Assembly: GCF_048771995.1 (NCBI RefSeq)
Contig: NC_133026.1
Span: 117,385,501 to 117,449,500 of the forward strand
DNA: 64,000 nt
Reading direction: 5' to 3'
DNA from: Taeniopygia guttata
Lineage: Eukaryota > Chordata > Aves > Passeriformes > Estrildidae
Both the position numbers and the translations under genes were made by a program. Every line of letters begins with the position of its first letter. Within the stretch, counting starts at the first letter, position 1. The notes under the pieces were generated by a model that saw only the letters and a program-made list of their open reading frames with translations, was not told the origin of the DNA and did no database searches. Shown piece after piece: positions 48,838 through 62,503 of the stretch.

Positions 48838-49480
48838 CGGGGAAACTTTCCACTCACGGGCCGGCCCGCGGGGAGGGACCCGACCCGAGCGGGGCCGGGG
48901 TTGCTATCCCGGGCAATCTCCTTCTCCATCCTCGGTCTTTCCCGGCCGCCCGGCCTCCGCCGCATCCGAGCCCGCCCTCGCGGGACGACTGTGGCGGGTC
49001 GGCGCAGGAGGCTCCGCGGGGCGCGTGTTTTGCGTGGGTCCGGTCTTTGCTCCGCTCCCGGGGTCGGCGCGGGCCGGGGCAGCGCTCGCCCCGCGAAGCG
49101 GACAGGGGCGCAGCCGAGCCCGCGGGGAAGAGGAAGGTGCCAATGCCGGGAGGGACCCGCGGCAGCGCTGGCACCGGAGCTGCCGGGGACCCCGCCGGCG
49201 GGAGAGGGGGCGAAAAGGCCCCGGGGGTGGCGGGGAAGGCCGAGACAGCCGTCCGGGCTGCCTGGGAGCATCTGCCGGGGCAGGGAGCGTCGCCCGGGGG
49301 GCGCTCGGCTCCTTCTGCCCCGCCACCGACGGCAGCGCCTCCTGCTCGTCCCGGCGCCGGCTCCGCGCTGCCGGCACCCGCTCCCGCCGTCCGGCCCGTG
49401 CCCCTCTCCATTGCTTTCCCACTGGTTGCGTGGAGGCAACAACTGCTCTTTTCCCCCCTTCTCGACTCCACTAGCTGATC
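48838..49480. promoter_or_regulatory. CpG island upstream of the CRH promoter
   Basis: Very GC-rich and CpG-dense sequence continues 0.6 kb beyond the CRE, then stops sharply near 49480. Both strands have open frames up to about 220 codons, explained by composition. No TATA box, start with known protein or splice pattern supports a gene. It may be the outer part of the CRH island or a promoter for a divergent non-coding RNA. Confidence 0.6.
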
Positions 49481-52400
49481 TTCCCCACCTCTTCAACGCC
49501 ATGGCCTTGTGCTTTCCCTGTTTGCCCTCCTCAGCTAAGGCCTTCCTCTCCAGCCTGTCCTAATCCCACGTGGAGTTTTTTCGAGGTGTTCTCCCATGAC
49601 CAGTACATCTTCAGGCTCCAGACCGCAGTACATCAATGTCTCCACCTGGGTTTCTTGCCCTCTGATCTCTTCAAGAGGAAGTGCTGCCGAACTCCTAGAA
49701 ATAACTTTTGCCCAACATCAATTCCACGTGTAATGTGTGGTCTTCCATTTTTGCATCCCATCATCTTTGTCAATGCCTCTCAGTCCTCTTTCTCCGCTGC
49801 CTCAGTTGAAACATCAATCATATCCTTCCCTTTAAATTGGAGAACTCTACAGAAAACCTATTGGTTTTATCTTGCCTAGACAATAAACTCCTGGGGTCAC
49901 GCACTTGAGTGTTTCCCATCATAGTGAGGAGTTAGGACAGAATAGGTGGCCACATGCTATTGATCCAAAATGATAAATCTGAACTCCATTTCCTTAATAA
50001 AATAACAAAGTAAAAACCACTTAATGTATGAGGTTGGCCACAGACCAATTCTGAGCATCTCCTTAGGGATGCTCTGAACTTCAATTTTAGTTGTACCTAG
50101 CTCCAGCCTCAGATGCACATTTTGCAAAGTGCCAAAGAATCAGATCTTATGCGTCATGAAGAAACAAATGGAAAAACAAATAGTAGTACCAGAGATTTAG
50201 CACTTCATTACCACTTTTTGCTCAGGCATTCATGAACTGAAATGTGTATTACAGAACAGAATATATTGTGTAGCTAGTCACAGCATCAGTTATTTGTATG
50301 CTTTTAAAGCATGTCAGCATGGCTTTCAGTGAGAACAAGAGGTTCAAAGAAACAGGAGCTAAGTTCAATCAATTGAAGGAAAATGTTAGAGGTACTTATT
50401 AAACTCAAACCCTTTAGATGTGCTCTAGGTTGGGTTTTATCACAGTGTCTCCATTTTTAGGTTTAACATACTGTTTAAAAACACAAAAGCTCCTAAAATA
50501 ATGGGATCATAAATGTAAAGAAAGAAGAATTTTTATCAAAATAATATTTTTTTTGTGTTAGGGGTGGATAAGACAGAGCTGCATTTCTCCAAAAGATTGA
50601 TGCCAGTGAGAAATGGCACAGGTTATGTTATGTTTTTAATAATTTACAGTATTATTTAGGTGTCTTTAGGCAGACAATTTTGTCCCTTGAAAAAATCCAG
50701 GTATAGCAAATGCAACAGAGAAGGAGGCTGGGATCCTCAAGTTTCCACAAGAGCTGTACAAGCTGCCAGTTTCTTCTCCTCCATTTTTCCCTCACCCCTG
50801 GCTCTGAGCATGGTCTGCAGTGTCTCACAAAAGCTTGTTTCTAAGCCAACATGGTCCTATTACCCCACTTTCCTCATAGATCCTGAGTGATGTGAGAGGG
50901 CTTGCAGCAATGCAGGGAACACTGTGAGACAGTCGGATGTCTTGATAATGAGGAATATAAAATATCACAGATACATAAACAAAAAAAAGTACTTCCCTCA
51001 GCACTTCAAATGCAGAACTGACTGCCTAGGAGTATAAAAGTCCTTTCCCCACAGTCACTAGTTTCTGAGTGAAATGTCAGCTGTCGCTTCTGAAGGAGAT
51101 TGCAATAGAAGAAATCTTGGCTTCTCAACAGAGGGGTGAAAAAGGAATACAAGGAGGATATGAGGTACATCTGGATTAGAGATTTTTGTTTAGTGTTATA
51201 GTTTGAGATTAGCATACCCTTCATAAAAAAAAGTGTTCATATTTGACTCATTCTGCAAACATCAGGAGCAAACAGAAATTTTAGTGAATCACAAAATAAC
51301 TGTCTAGAAATAAAAAACACTATTGAGGCCCATTTCCTCTCTTCTGACTTGGGTTGAGTGCTCTTGCCCTTTAGCCTTGGTGATCTCAAACTCAGGCACC
51401 TACTGAAAAGCAATTACAGCTGCTCTGAGGTAGCTCAGGGAAAGCAAAAGCATGCTCAGAGCATGATGCACCCCCCGCAATAGAGCACCTTCAGGTTTCT
51501 GGAGACATTCACCTTGTTGCCTTGTCTATAAAGGGAGTGCAGACCTTTGCCTGGCCACTGAATTCTTAGACAGCAATGTGAGGTGAGAAGAATCCCCTCC
51601 TCACTGCCTGACTGTAGCAGAGAGATCACACAGTTCTAAGTATGGTAATACAGAGGGGATGATGTTAAACTGAGGGTATGGCTCTTACCCCAGGTATTTT
51701 TGAAGATGTCCAACTACAAACGTGGAAGGACGCACACCAGATGTAGATCAACTTTCTACCACAGGGCAATATTTCATTGCCACTTTGTCAGAAGGCAGCA
51801 AGGATTTTTTGCATTGGTGAGTTCAGCAAACATTTCCACATCTCACAGTACCCCTTCATGTGATCCCCATCATTCTTGATCCCTGTGGTCAGACACACGA
51901 TCTTACAGTCTGACTATTTCAGGTGAACTCAGCTCATCTCACCCGTCTGAGATGCCAGTAATCATGCACTGACACGTGTACATCACACTTCCATTTCACC
52001 TTTTGGTAGTCTTGATACAAAGAAATTTGTATCTGATAGTTATAAATATTATGAATTCTAGGACAACTGAGAGAAAAAGAAAAATAAAATTCAGGGTATC
52101 TTACTCTGCCTGAAGGTGCTAAGTCACCTTAAGAACAAAATACATTTGCCTATTATTCTTCAGCAGACTGAATTTGCTAGAATAATCATAGATAACCTCA
52201 ATTAAAGTGAGTTATAAAAATCAATCAAAATAAATCAATTATATACAAAAAAGTATGCTGTAGACCAGGATGAAAAATTAAACTGATAAGGATTTCAGCT
52301 ATCTACCCTTGCTTCTGACCCCAGAAGTCTTCAAAATTCTCTCCTTCACTTTTAATTTCTCTTTCATTTTTCAATCACATTGCTCTGGGAAGGAAGTCAC

Positions 52401-54323
52401 ATGCTCCTGTCACAGAGATTTTCTGTGGTGCACCTCAATCTTACAGCAGAGCTCCACCTATAACTTGTATCAGATTTTCCTACAGTGCCATGAGACAGAG
52501 AGTAACACACCTTAAATTCCCAAACTTTCCAGTGGGAAAAACAGCGCTAGAGGGTTAAGAAATTTATCAAATATCTGGCCAGGAATTGTGTAAGAAGCAG
52601 GAGTGAATCTTGCATTATCTGAGACCAAGTTCATTAGCTCAACCAGAGGACTATTTTCATTCACGGCTTCATATTCTTACTCTTGATCCTTGATGTCTGC
52701 TCACAAGACATAATTTTATGGGTTTGAGGGTCCCAGCAGAAGGAAAAATTCCTTAGGAATATCCTCTTGGTTCCACCATGTCTGGGAGGAGCACAGCCGT
52801 CCCCAGCAGCTCACACACGGGTGGATTTGCAGGGACGGTCTGACCCCCAGTTGAGCAGGGGCAGTGTGCACTGCTCAGGAATCCCAAGCACGGACCTACT
52901 GCCCCAGCCAGAGCCTTCCCTTCACTCAAAGCCCTGCCTGTTCAGTTCCCACCAGTGAGGGTAACACGGGGAGGAGCTGCTCCCATACCCTCTTAGACAC
53001 ACCAAAAAGCACTTCTGGAGGCCTCACAGCATTGCTCTCTTCTTCTGAGCAGGGAAGGGACTTGCAGAAGCTGTGAGCCGCATGGAGGCGGGAAAGTGCT
53101 GTGCCTCTCCCCTCCTGACAGCCCTCATCCAGGGAGGCAACAGCTGACCTTTATATTTACCTCACAAGACTTGTCAGCTGCTATTCTTGCTCTCAAATAA
53201 GGGCTGGAGAAGGCTGCCCAGGCACATGTGTGAGCCCTCTATGCTGTTAATGATAATGCTGCAGGAACTAATCTCAGTTATTGGTAACAACAAGGAAATC
53301 CATCAAACAGGCATGTCCCAGGAGCACCAAGCAACTGGTATTCCTGGTTGTCTTGGTGCCTGGGTACATTTGGCCATGAAAGAAATTTTGCTGGTTAGCT
53401 GAGTACCCAATTTGTCTGTCTGTCCTTGGTGCAGAGTGAGGCAAGGACAAGGACAAGGATTTGTGTTTGCATCTGGCACGCATCTGGAACAAGCCACTGG
53501 GATATCCAGGTTCACTTCAGTTCAGAGTGGCAGAGTGGTACAGACACAATGGATAGCAGGGTATGGCTGCAGTGAGCAAAAGAGGGGATGCTGAGCCAGG
53601 GGAAGGAAGGCACTGGGCCAAGGGGAAGTAGAGGAAACCAGGGTGGAACTTCAGGGAAGGATAGGGAGGGAATTCTACAGTGCCTCTCCCCAGGAACAGC
53701 TCTGTCCCTGGAGGTTAGAGCCCAGAACTGACCCTTAACTTGGGGCAGGGAGGGGGGCACAGTGAGCCCACAATGCTGTAACCAGCATGGATGGCAGGCT
53801 TGCTCCAGGAAGTCTGTGAAGAACTGTCCACAAAAGGCCAGGAGCAGATGCGAGCCTGTCTGCCCAGCTAGGATCTCCCTATGGGAAAGTCCCCATGGCC
53901 AGCGATGGCTTCAGCCTTCAAACACACCACTGACACCGGGGACCCTGCCTTGATCTTAGCATGCACAGCACCAGGGCTGTCATCAGCCATCAGTGTCAGC
54001 AGCAAGGTTTGGTACAATTTGCTCTGACACTGTAGTCATCTCACGAGCTTGGGGGAGCCAGGCAGCCGGGGTAGTGGATCCAAGCACTACCAGAAAATTC
54101 AAGAGAAATATTTGAGCACAACTGAGGTGTTGTTGCATTTTCCAGCATCTAAGCAGGAGAGATTTGAGCGAACTTCTGGATGTTCTTTTCAATTGCCAAC
54201 CCACTGTTCTCCCGTTGAAGAAAGTGGAATAAATGCTGGAGTTTGAATTTTCAGGAAGTGAAGCTCTCATTCAATTGCAAAACATCCACCATGTGTGCTT
54301 GTTGTGAGCCAGGATTTCCTCCA
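49481..54323. other. Intergenic DNA upstream of CRH
   Basis: AT-rich sequence without a recognised gene, transposon or RNA gene. A slightly more GC-rich stretch at about 52750-54000 has open frames below 90 codons and no recognisable domain. Confidence 0.6.
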
Positions 54324-54817
54324 TAATCATAGAATCACAGAATAGTTTCGTTTGGAAGGGACTTTTTAAAGGTCATCTAATCCAACCCCCTTGCAATAAG
54401 CAGGGACACATCCCACTCACTCAGAGCCCCATCTGAAGGTTTCAAGGGAGGGGGCATCCATCACCTCTCAGGGCAACCTGTTCCAGTTTTACCACCATCA
54501 TCGTAAAAAAAATCTTCCTTGTATCTAAATTAAATCAACCCTCTTTTAATTTTAAATCATTAACCCTTGTCCTATTGCAACAGGCCCTGCTAAAGTTTTA
54601 TCCCACCTTTCTCATCAGCCCCCATTAGGTACTGGAAAGTGCCCTAAGGTCTCCCCAGAGCCCTCTCTTCTCCAGGCTGAGCAACCCAAACTCCCTCAGC
54701 CTTTCCTCGTAAGGAGGCGTATTCCAGGTTTCTGATCATCTTAGTGGCTCTCCTCTGGACTCATTCCAACAGGTCCATGTCTTTCCTGTGCTGAGAACCC
54801 CAGAGCTGGATGCAGTA
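54324..54817 (-). mobile_element. CR1 LINE fragment, 3' end, minus strand
   Basis: It begins AATCATAGAATCACAGAATA, the reverse complement of the CR1 3' terminus. It continues through the CATCTAATCCAACCCCC and CTTCTCCAGGCTGAGCAACC blocks and ends near GAGCTGGATGCAGTA. It is 5'-truncated as usual and appears less decayed than the copy at 15616-16150. Confidence 0.92.
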
Positions 54818-57414
54818 ATGTAAAACACATTATATATTCATATGTAAGAATATATACAACATGGGAATGAGACTGAATAATGAAAACTGACTAGAGGGGA
54901 AAATGATCAGTGAAATTAAAGGACTTCTGTAATACCAAGGGCAACTTCTGCTCCTGGAATCTTGTTATGACTTCAACTGTTGCTTTAAAAAAGTCCAAAC
55001 CAAAACAAACAAAAAAAAAATTAATTTTCAGGCTTAAAGACATCATTTAGCTATATAATCAGGGCTGAGAATCCCCAAATAAACACCAGAAGAACTGAGA
55101 ATTAATCTTATTCTAAAATCTTATGATTCTGAAAATAGTCTCAATATCTGGGAGAAAAGGAGATGAGGGCAGAACAATTTGGAATACTTGGGAGTACAGC
55201 AACTGCATTCTCACTCCTTTCAAGTGAGGAAATATGGGAAGAAATACAAACACACTATCTATCTTGAATGGCTGGGCAACGAGCTATATATAGAACCTGC
55301 TCTGTCCTACTTACGTTATGACTAATGCTAAACAATTAGAAATTCAGATGTCTGAATATTTGAAGTAGCAAACAACTCTAATGCACCATTTGTTGTTCAT
55401 TAAAAAATAGAAGAATCAAAGTCTCTCTAAGCTCTGACTAGGCTGCACTTAACAGGTGCATGTTGCTGGAAGTGGAGCCCCATGAGACTAATTGCAAGGG
55501 ATAATGAACAAGATGAGGCGTTTCTTGGAAAAAAAGATTGTTGTCTTTGTAATGACCATACTCATGGCAGAGTATGCAAATTCTTTAGGGAAGGGACTTT
55601 CTTTTTTGTACCATGCCTGCCTGGTGTCTAGCACAGCAGTGCTCTAGTCTGTGACTAGGAATCCTAAGTGCTACTGCAATTCAAGCAGTACATTATAGTA
55701 AATAGTAGCATTAAATTAGTTGGGTACATGAAGTTGTTTTTCATCAGCATCTCTGGTATACAAGATCAACAAACATTTCTCTAAGCCAGAGGCCAATGGT
55801 GTTTTATTTGAAAACACTTCATTTTTAGGAGAAGATGATACTAATACAAAACTACAGTTTACTCTTAGGATTTTTGCAGGATTTTTTGTCTGGTCCTCCT
55901 AATTCAGGGCTGCAGAGTCTGGAGTAGATTTTGATACGGTCAAGATGAAAGACTGAGTGAATAAATCAAAGTACAGAATAAACCCACAAAACTTGCCAGC
56001 CAATAAGTGAAGAAATTATGAGTCTCCAAGGGAGAAAATACCCATATTTCTCAGTCATTCCCCATATCACTGTGGCTTGCTGCAATTGCAAAGCATACAC
56101 TTAATGAGTTTATTCACTGGATTGTTTCCTTCATCTCTCTTCTACTTTTTCAACATTACAGATGTGACTGGGGCTATGGATGGCAGTGCTACACACACAC
56201 TAACATATATTATCAGTATCATAGGAAAAATTTCGTCTGAAGGGAAATACTGCCTTTATTCTTAACTCCCGATACTGAAGAGCAAAGGCATGTAGAAATG
56301 AGTTATTGTAGTTGCCTCTTTACAACTAGGACTTTCCAAGAATCTTAGAAGCAGGTATATCTTTGGCCTGAGGATGTCATGAAGAACCCTTCTGTTCTAT
56401 CCCCATGGATATGAAAATCTATGAAGATAGATTATAAATATCCCTAAGCACTAAGTTTTTGACTTCTTCTTCACCAGAATACAGTGGTGCCAGTGGCCTG
56501 ATGTCAAGCTACTTGATAAGAAGCAGATCTCAAACTGTTTTGCAAATACTACCACTGAAGTTAATGAATAGCCATATACAACTGATTTTGTTTAGCACCG
56601 AAATGCCGTCTGTTCTGAGATAGTCCAACACTACCCAGAATCAAGGCCCACAGATTGGGCTAAAATTAGCACCAGGACACATTTGAATGCTGCATCCAAG
56701 CCAAGCTGCAGGATGGGGGTGTTACAGGCAAGCTAGCCCAGGTAATGGGCACAGAGATGCTTGGACTATCCAAGTTCATTTCACACTGCTCTGACAATGC
56801 AGTTACATCTCCTGTAAGAGCCTTGCTGAGGGCTGGTGGCTCCTCCTGTGTCTGTGCAAGAGCAGGTACATGGGTTTGGAGTAGCAGAGGCTCAGCACTA
56901 TCACTGCGCGCTGCTGTACGTGCCCTGGTATCACCAGTAAAACTGAAACTTGGCTAAAACTACCTGGGTAAATGCCAAGAGCTCCTCAACACCCATCTCT
57001 GATATAACCTCGCTCATTGTAAAGGACAGAGAAAGGATGAAATCTTTGAGTTAGTTACTGAGAGTCACAGTTGCCTCTTCACAACAGTTGGCCTCAAGTC
57101 CGCAGCTCCTCCTAGAATGCTTTCAAATGGGAGAAGATAGCTGCTAGCAGAGGAGCCAAAGCTTTTTTTAAACTTAAAAAATAACATCACAACAGTAATC
57201 AGTAAATAAAGTCTAATTTTAGGCAATACTTGAGTTGACAGTGTCTTTTGAGTCAGCCACATATATGGGCATACAAAGGTTGGGAATGTCCCTATAAGAC
57301 TTCTCCAGTTCCTTCAGTGAAAGCTGTGTGAAAAATAATTTTAGAGGAGCCAAATTTAAGGTGTTAACAGTGAGTGCCATTGACCTTTGAGTGTTTCTGT
57401 AAGACAGCAGCATG

Positions 57415-57431
57415 AATAATAATAATAATAA
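57415..57431. repeat. (AAT)n microsatellite
   Basis: Five AAT units plus a partial sixth. An ordinary trinucleotide repeat in intergenic DNA. Confidence 0.85.
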
Positions 57432-58488
57432 ACTCCCTAAGGTTGCCTCTCTTCAGTTTTTTATGAGTATCTTGTCCCCAGGGAAGATTTAAAAAATTTG
57501 TGGCTGAACGAGACAGCTCAACTGCATCTCCAAGCCCAGGAAAAGGGCTCAGCAATGCCTCTGCCATGAGACCTGGATTCTGAGGGCCCTGGAGACACAT
57601 CCAGTAAAAGGGTTGTCATAAAAGCACTTGGGGCTTAGTCAGGATTGCACTTAGGCTTGAGAGTGAGAAGGGTCTCTCTGCTGCTAGGGGAAGGAAAAGG
57701 ATCCTTGGGTATAGTGTAGGGAGTATGTCTCAGGTCCTTGTTTGTCCTATCTGTATTAGTGATCCTGAATGGGAAAAGGCACTGGTTTTGACTCAGAGGG
57801 GATGAAATTTTGCATCCTGAAATCTAGGGCTTTGACACTGACTGTAATTAAACTTTTTTGGCCTCAAAGTGAAAAGCATACACTCTCCTCCTATTTGTCT
57901 TGGCAAAGCTTTTGGCAGAGCCGTGTGATGGAGGCTGGCTGACTGTTGCAGAATAGCAATGGGAAGGAGATGCCAGTAAGAATAAAATGGTGAACTGGAA
58001 AAAAAGGGCATCAGTAAATGAACTAGCAACAGGCGATTGAACTGCATAATCATGTCTTTATCATGTCAGCAGGAACACTGCAGTAGGCACGTATCTGTGA
58101 CTCAAGATACCCTCCAATTTCACCACTACAGTGACTGTGCCTAAAAGGCAGGGTTTCTCTCTGGATCCTTTTGCTATTTCTATTAATGAATAAATCTCAA
58201 ATTGAGGAAATAAACAAGAAGTAATATTGAGAATTTCACAACTGACCAACATTTCCAACAGAGCTCTATTTAGACCCAGGAAACACTCAAGGAGGTCCTC
58301 CTGGGAGCGAGGAAAGAAAGCATTTATCCACTCTGAGACAGTAGGAATTGTGCAACATGGGGTTTTTTTTGATATTGTATCTGAGTACTAATGTCTCCTG
58401 CTGCAGACGCATATCCTCCCTCCTTCAGCTGTTTAGTGACATGTGAGGACAAACTTCTAATAAAAAATGTGTCCTATATAAATGTAGG

Positions 58489-58505
58489 ACATACATACAT
58501 ACATA
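58489..58505. repeat. (ACAT)4 microsatellite
   Basis: Four ACAT units plus one base, in intergenic DNA. Confidence 0.85.
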
Positions 58506-61500
58506 AGGGGTAGGTATCCCAGTTTTGTGCTCTCATAACAGGTCTTCATTTCAAAAAATGAGTTACATGATAATCCCTCAATAAATCCATTAAAGTCAGC
58601 ACCAAGCAGAGTCAAATCTGCTGATGGGAAACAAGGCATTATCTGACTCTTCTTTTGTAGAGAAGGAAGATGAAGTCCCAGTTTGGGATCAAGGCCAGAT
58701 TTTAAATCTTGAATACCATCCTGAAGTGCAACCTTGTCTCTCTGCGTGACTCTGCTTGAGGTAACACTCAGAGCTTGAGGTGGAGCTGCCTCATGTTCCA
58801 AAGAACCAATGCCATAGCTTAAATATCTTTACACACTATCTGTCATTATGACTGGAGCAACAAGAAATAAGTTTCCCATCTGCATATACTTCCACCACAG
58901 CATACTAGAGGTCCTGTTCCATTTGACTTCAGTCCTCCAGATTTGGACATCAAATCTGCCAACTGCAGAGGAGTTGCAGACAACAGTCTGGTGAATTTCT
59001 TCATGCCCATTGACACCTGCTGATAACATTTCTCTGTTCAATAACAAAAACAAATTGTCTACTTATCCTTCAGCCTCCAGTTATGGCTAGGGTGTAGCTT
59101 GAGACAGACTAAGATGTTTTCAAGAATTTAAACTAAAGTAAATCTTCCAGTGACTTCTTCCTTCTGACAATAAATGCTGTGATATCATGACATGTATAAT
59201 TCCTAGTAGTTTTGGAGAAATAAATAAATATTTTGACAGCACATTTCAAATGGGGCACATACATATTTTACACTCTAAATAACCAGGCCTTCTCCAATTT
59301 GCCAATTTACAGCATCAGTATCATGCCACTCACTACCAAGGACAGCAGTCTCAGATTGTATTTCCCAACTGGATTTTCCCTCAGTAGCTAGCCATACACT
59401 AGATGTGTCTTCAGTTGTACCATGCTTCTGAGTGCTGAAGAAGTAACAACTACTGCAGTGCTTACCATATCTCACAAATACAGCATGGGTCTGTCATTCA
59501 CTTGCCAGCACCTTCCATCAAACATCTCTCTCTGCTTTCTACTCCATGTCCTAGGGCCTGATCATGCAGCCCTGTGCTCAGAGGCTCTGACAGCAAGCAG
59601 TCTGTGGCTTAGGGATTTGGAAATCCAGAGACAGGTTTTGTGTTTAATACAATAGAATTTTAATAGGATAGTATAGGATTTTATTTTTGAACCTGTCTGA
59701 GCAAAGATTGATTGAGAAGTGCTCTGTTTGTGACATCTGCATTAAAAATAAACAAGTCCCATAACAGATCCTAACACATACATGACTGTGATAGGAAAAA
59801 GAGAACTGCAGCTATACAACCCATCTGTAAAACTGGCAAGGTCCCTTTTCTCCCAGGAAAGATATCTTTGCATCTGACATTGCTGCCCTTACACCGAAAA
59901 AGGAAGGAATTGATTTTATAATTGACTGTAGAAGCCTGATTCTTCCACAACATAAACAATACAGACAATCATCCACAGCTCAGCTTTCCAGTGGAAATAC
60001 CAGAAATTCCAACAGTACTTTGTAAGGTTACTTGTGCCTCTAGCTAAGGAAATAACATATATCCAAAAAGAGAAGAATGGAATCATTTTTATTTAAAAAA
60101 AAAAAAAAAGGGGCGGGGGGGCTAAGCTTTGTGATTTCCCATTATTCATTTATTTGGCTGGAATCTTCCCATACCTACGGGTGGGAGCCAAGAGGTGGTG
60201 CTAGAACTCAGCTGTCTTGTACCCAGAAAAGATCTATTCCATCTGGTTTTCAGGTAAAAGATGGCTGGATTTCTTGTGCTTTACTCTCTCTCAGCTCTCT
60301 GTGCTTTTGGAAAGACTACAACCTGTTTTGTAGTTTTAGGAGCTAGCTATTCTGGAAAGCAATTACTCTAATTCTTCCTGCTCATTTCTTAAAGTTCTTG
60401 AAAACTGTGCATCCAGAAGCACTCATTATCGTTATAATGAGAACACCTACCTCAAATGCAAATATTCATGAGTTAGTCTCATCTCATGGTCCTCAGCTGA
60501 GCACTAGAGCCACACACTACCAAATATGCATGAGTCAAATAATGCTTAAAGCTGACACCAGACCTTTCATCAGTGACCATGTCCTACTTCAGGGATGAAG
60601 TACCAGAAGCTCTTCCAGTGACAGTGAATTGCACTGCGTTTCTGGTTAAGGACCTTGAGTAAGACAGCAAGAACAATCCAGAGTGAGTTACAGCATCACT
60701 GACAGCAGCATCTGCCATAGCTGAGGCTTTGAGGCTTTTCTTGACCTGCTGGTGGATGGCTGAACTGAGAAATCAATCCTCTCAAAATTGTTCCCTCTAT
60801 GCATCCCCCTCAAAAGAAACTTCCATGCTGTGGTGGAAATTTGGGCAATGATAGAAAGAGCAGGTCCATCTTGGCTGAGAGAAACCCAGAATGAGGTTTC
60901 AGTGGTAGGTTTGCAGCACTGACCTCTCCAAATCAAACAAAGAGACCACAAGAGCAGTGAATAGCCATTTCCATGATCAACTAACAGTACTTAGGACTTG
61001 TTACCTGCACCCCACTTTAGCGAGTGATTTTAAAAGGTCTCCAAAAGAATCCTTCTCTTACAGCTCACAGTGCATTTTCTATATTAAACTCCATTAAAAT
61101 CTGGGCAATTGCACCTCCTTCATCAACTTTAATCTATGACAATAGACCACAAAAGACTGTTAATTCTGAATTAATAAGAGGTAACTAATAAAATGTAGCA
61201 TCATGGCCAATGGTTAGAGAATTTCTTAAGGAGCTCCTAAACAATTAGCTGATAGAACACTTGAAGTGAAATCTTCATAAGCTGCTCATGAATAAGCCTG
61301 GTTTCATTTAGTCAGAAAAAGAGCATACTGAGATAAAAATTTCAAGTGCTAGGACATTACATAGTTTGTCATTGTTATAGTCTTATATCATGTATACAAT
61401 ATTGCATTGTTATGCACTAGACCCATTTTCTTTGGGACAAATGGCCACCTTCCATTTTGGGATAAATGTGAGCATCAATTGTAGTACTCTGGGGTATCGG

Positions 61501-61531
61501 ACAATAAGCAATACTATTTTCTGTCTCCAAA

Positions 61532-62107
61532 ATGTCCACCAAAAATGCCATATACCAGTATAACAAGCAGGGGAAGTTTATTGGATATTGGTTTTGGAAG
61601 GCTATCCTTCAGAAAGAGGCTGAGAAGAATAAAGCTGCTCAGAAAGAAAAGCAGAAAAGCTCATGCCATGATCAGAGCAAGCTCTGGGCACACAGCTCCA
61701 AGTACTGCAAATCTGACCTGGCGCCTGCCAGTATTGGATCAAAAGTGCTGCAGCCACCTGGTGCAAAGTGCTGCTGGATCAAAATTCTTCAAAAGCAAGT
61801 TAATTTTGTACCAGCAGGCTTTTTGCTGCTCTGGGTATCATCTGTTCCCCCAAAAGCTGGCACAGAAGATGGAGGCAGTATAAATACCAAGGCACGTGAT
61901 GTGAGTAATTTGACAGAAATGGGAGCGTATATTCATGCTCCAGCTGGATCAGTGGGTGATCTGGTGGTGAGCAGTTCCACCAGCAATGAATGTGGCATCA
62001 CCACCAAAAAAAAGAGAGGGGGCTTTCAGACTGAGAACTGCCTGAAAAAGGAGTCCAAAGTACGAACAATTACCCTTTGTTGCTTTATTTTTTCACCAAG
62101 GTTTTGA
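61532..62107 (+). CDS. Unrecognised 191-codon open reading frame (doubtful gene)
   Basis: An ATG-initiated frame of 191 codons lies in a region of ordinary base composition, where so long a frame is less expected than in the GC-rich islands. The product starts MSTKNAIYQYNKQGKFIGYW, is lysine-rich early on (KEAEKNKAAQKEKQK), has a hydrophobic patch (FVPAGFLLLWVSSV) near 91-104 and a basic KKKRGG near 160. I recognise no domain or family. An AATAAA follows about 275 bases after the stop (62381-62386). No promoter or splice structure is evident. It may be a chance frame or the remnant of an old element. Confidence 0.15.
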   Translation: MSTKNAIYQYNKQGKFIGYWFWKAILQKEAEKNKAAQKEKQKSSCHDQSKLWAHSSKYCKSDLAPASIGSKVLQPPGAKCCWIKILQKQVNFVPAGFLLLWVSSVPPKAGTEDGGSINTKARDVSNLTEMGAYIHAPAGSVGDLVVSSSTSNECGITTKKKRGGFQTENCLKKESKVRTITLCCFIFSPRF

Positions 62108-62467
62108 CAAAGAAACACCGTTTTGTCAGCTTTTATCTTTCATTTGCTATGGACAATTGTCCAAATGAGGAACAATAGTACATTTAGACTATAACAGAAT
62201 ATTTTGCTTAAAATAGCCCATTTGGCAACATATACCCAAGTTTCATAATATAACAGCAATGGCCTAGTTCTTTAGTATTTTTAATTAACTGGGAAGACCA
62301 ATGCATTTCAAATAAGACACAAAACAACAGATAAAGTGTTTTGAGCTCTCATGGTCCTGCCCTCTGCCAAAGAACACATGAATAAAACTAAGTCACAAGA
62401 TTAGGAGATTATTTCTTTCCTTTTTCCCCCTAAGTTAATTCTGTTAATGAGCTATGTTTGAAAAGCC

Positions 62468-62503
<36 letters not shown>

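Larger units (their letters stand above)
54818..61531. other. Intergenic DNA
   Basis: AT-rich DNA with no recognised gene. Two simple repeats (57415-57431 and 58489-58505) and an A15 run next to GGGGCGGGGGGG (about 60095-60121) are the only clear structures. Open frames are short and featureless. Confidence 0.6.

Noticed and set aside
48822-49563. Frames of 143-226 codons on both strands upstream of CRH
   Set aside because: Compositional frames in a CpG island, low-complexity, with no recognised domain or splice structure.
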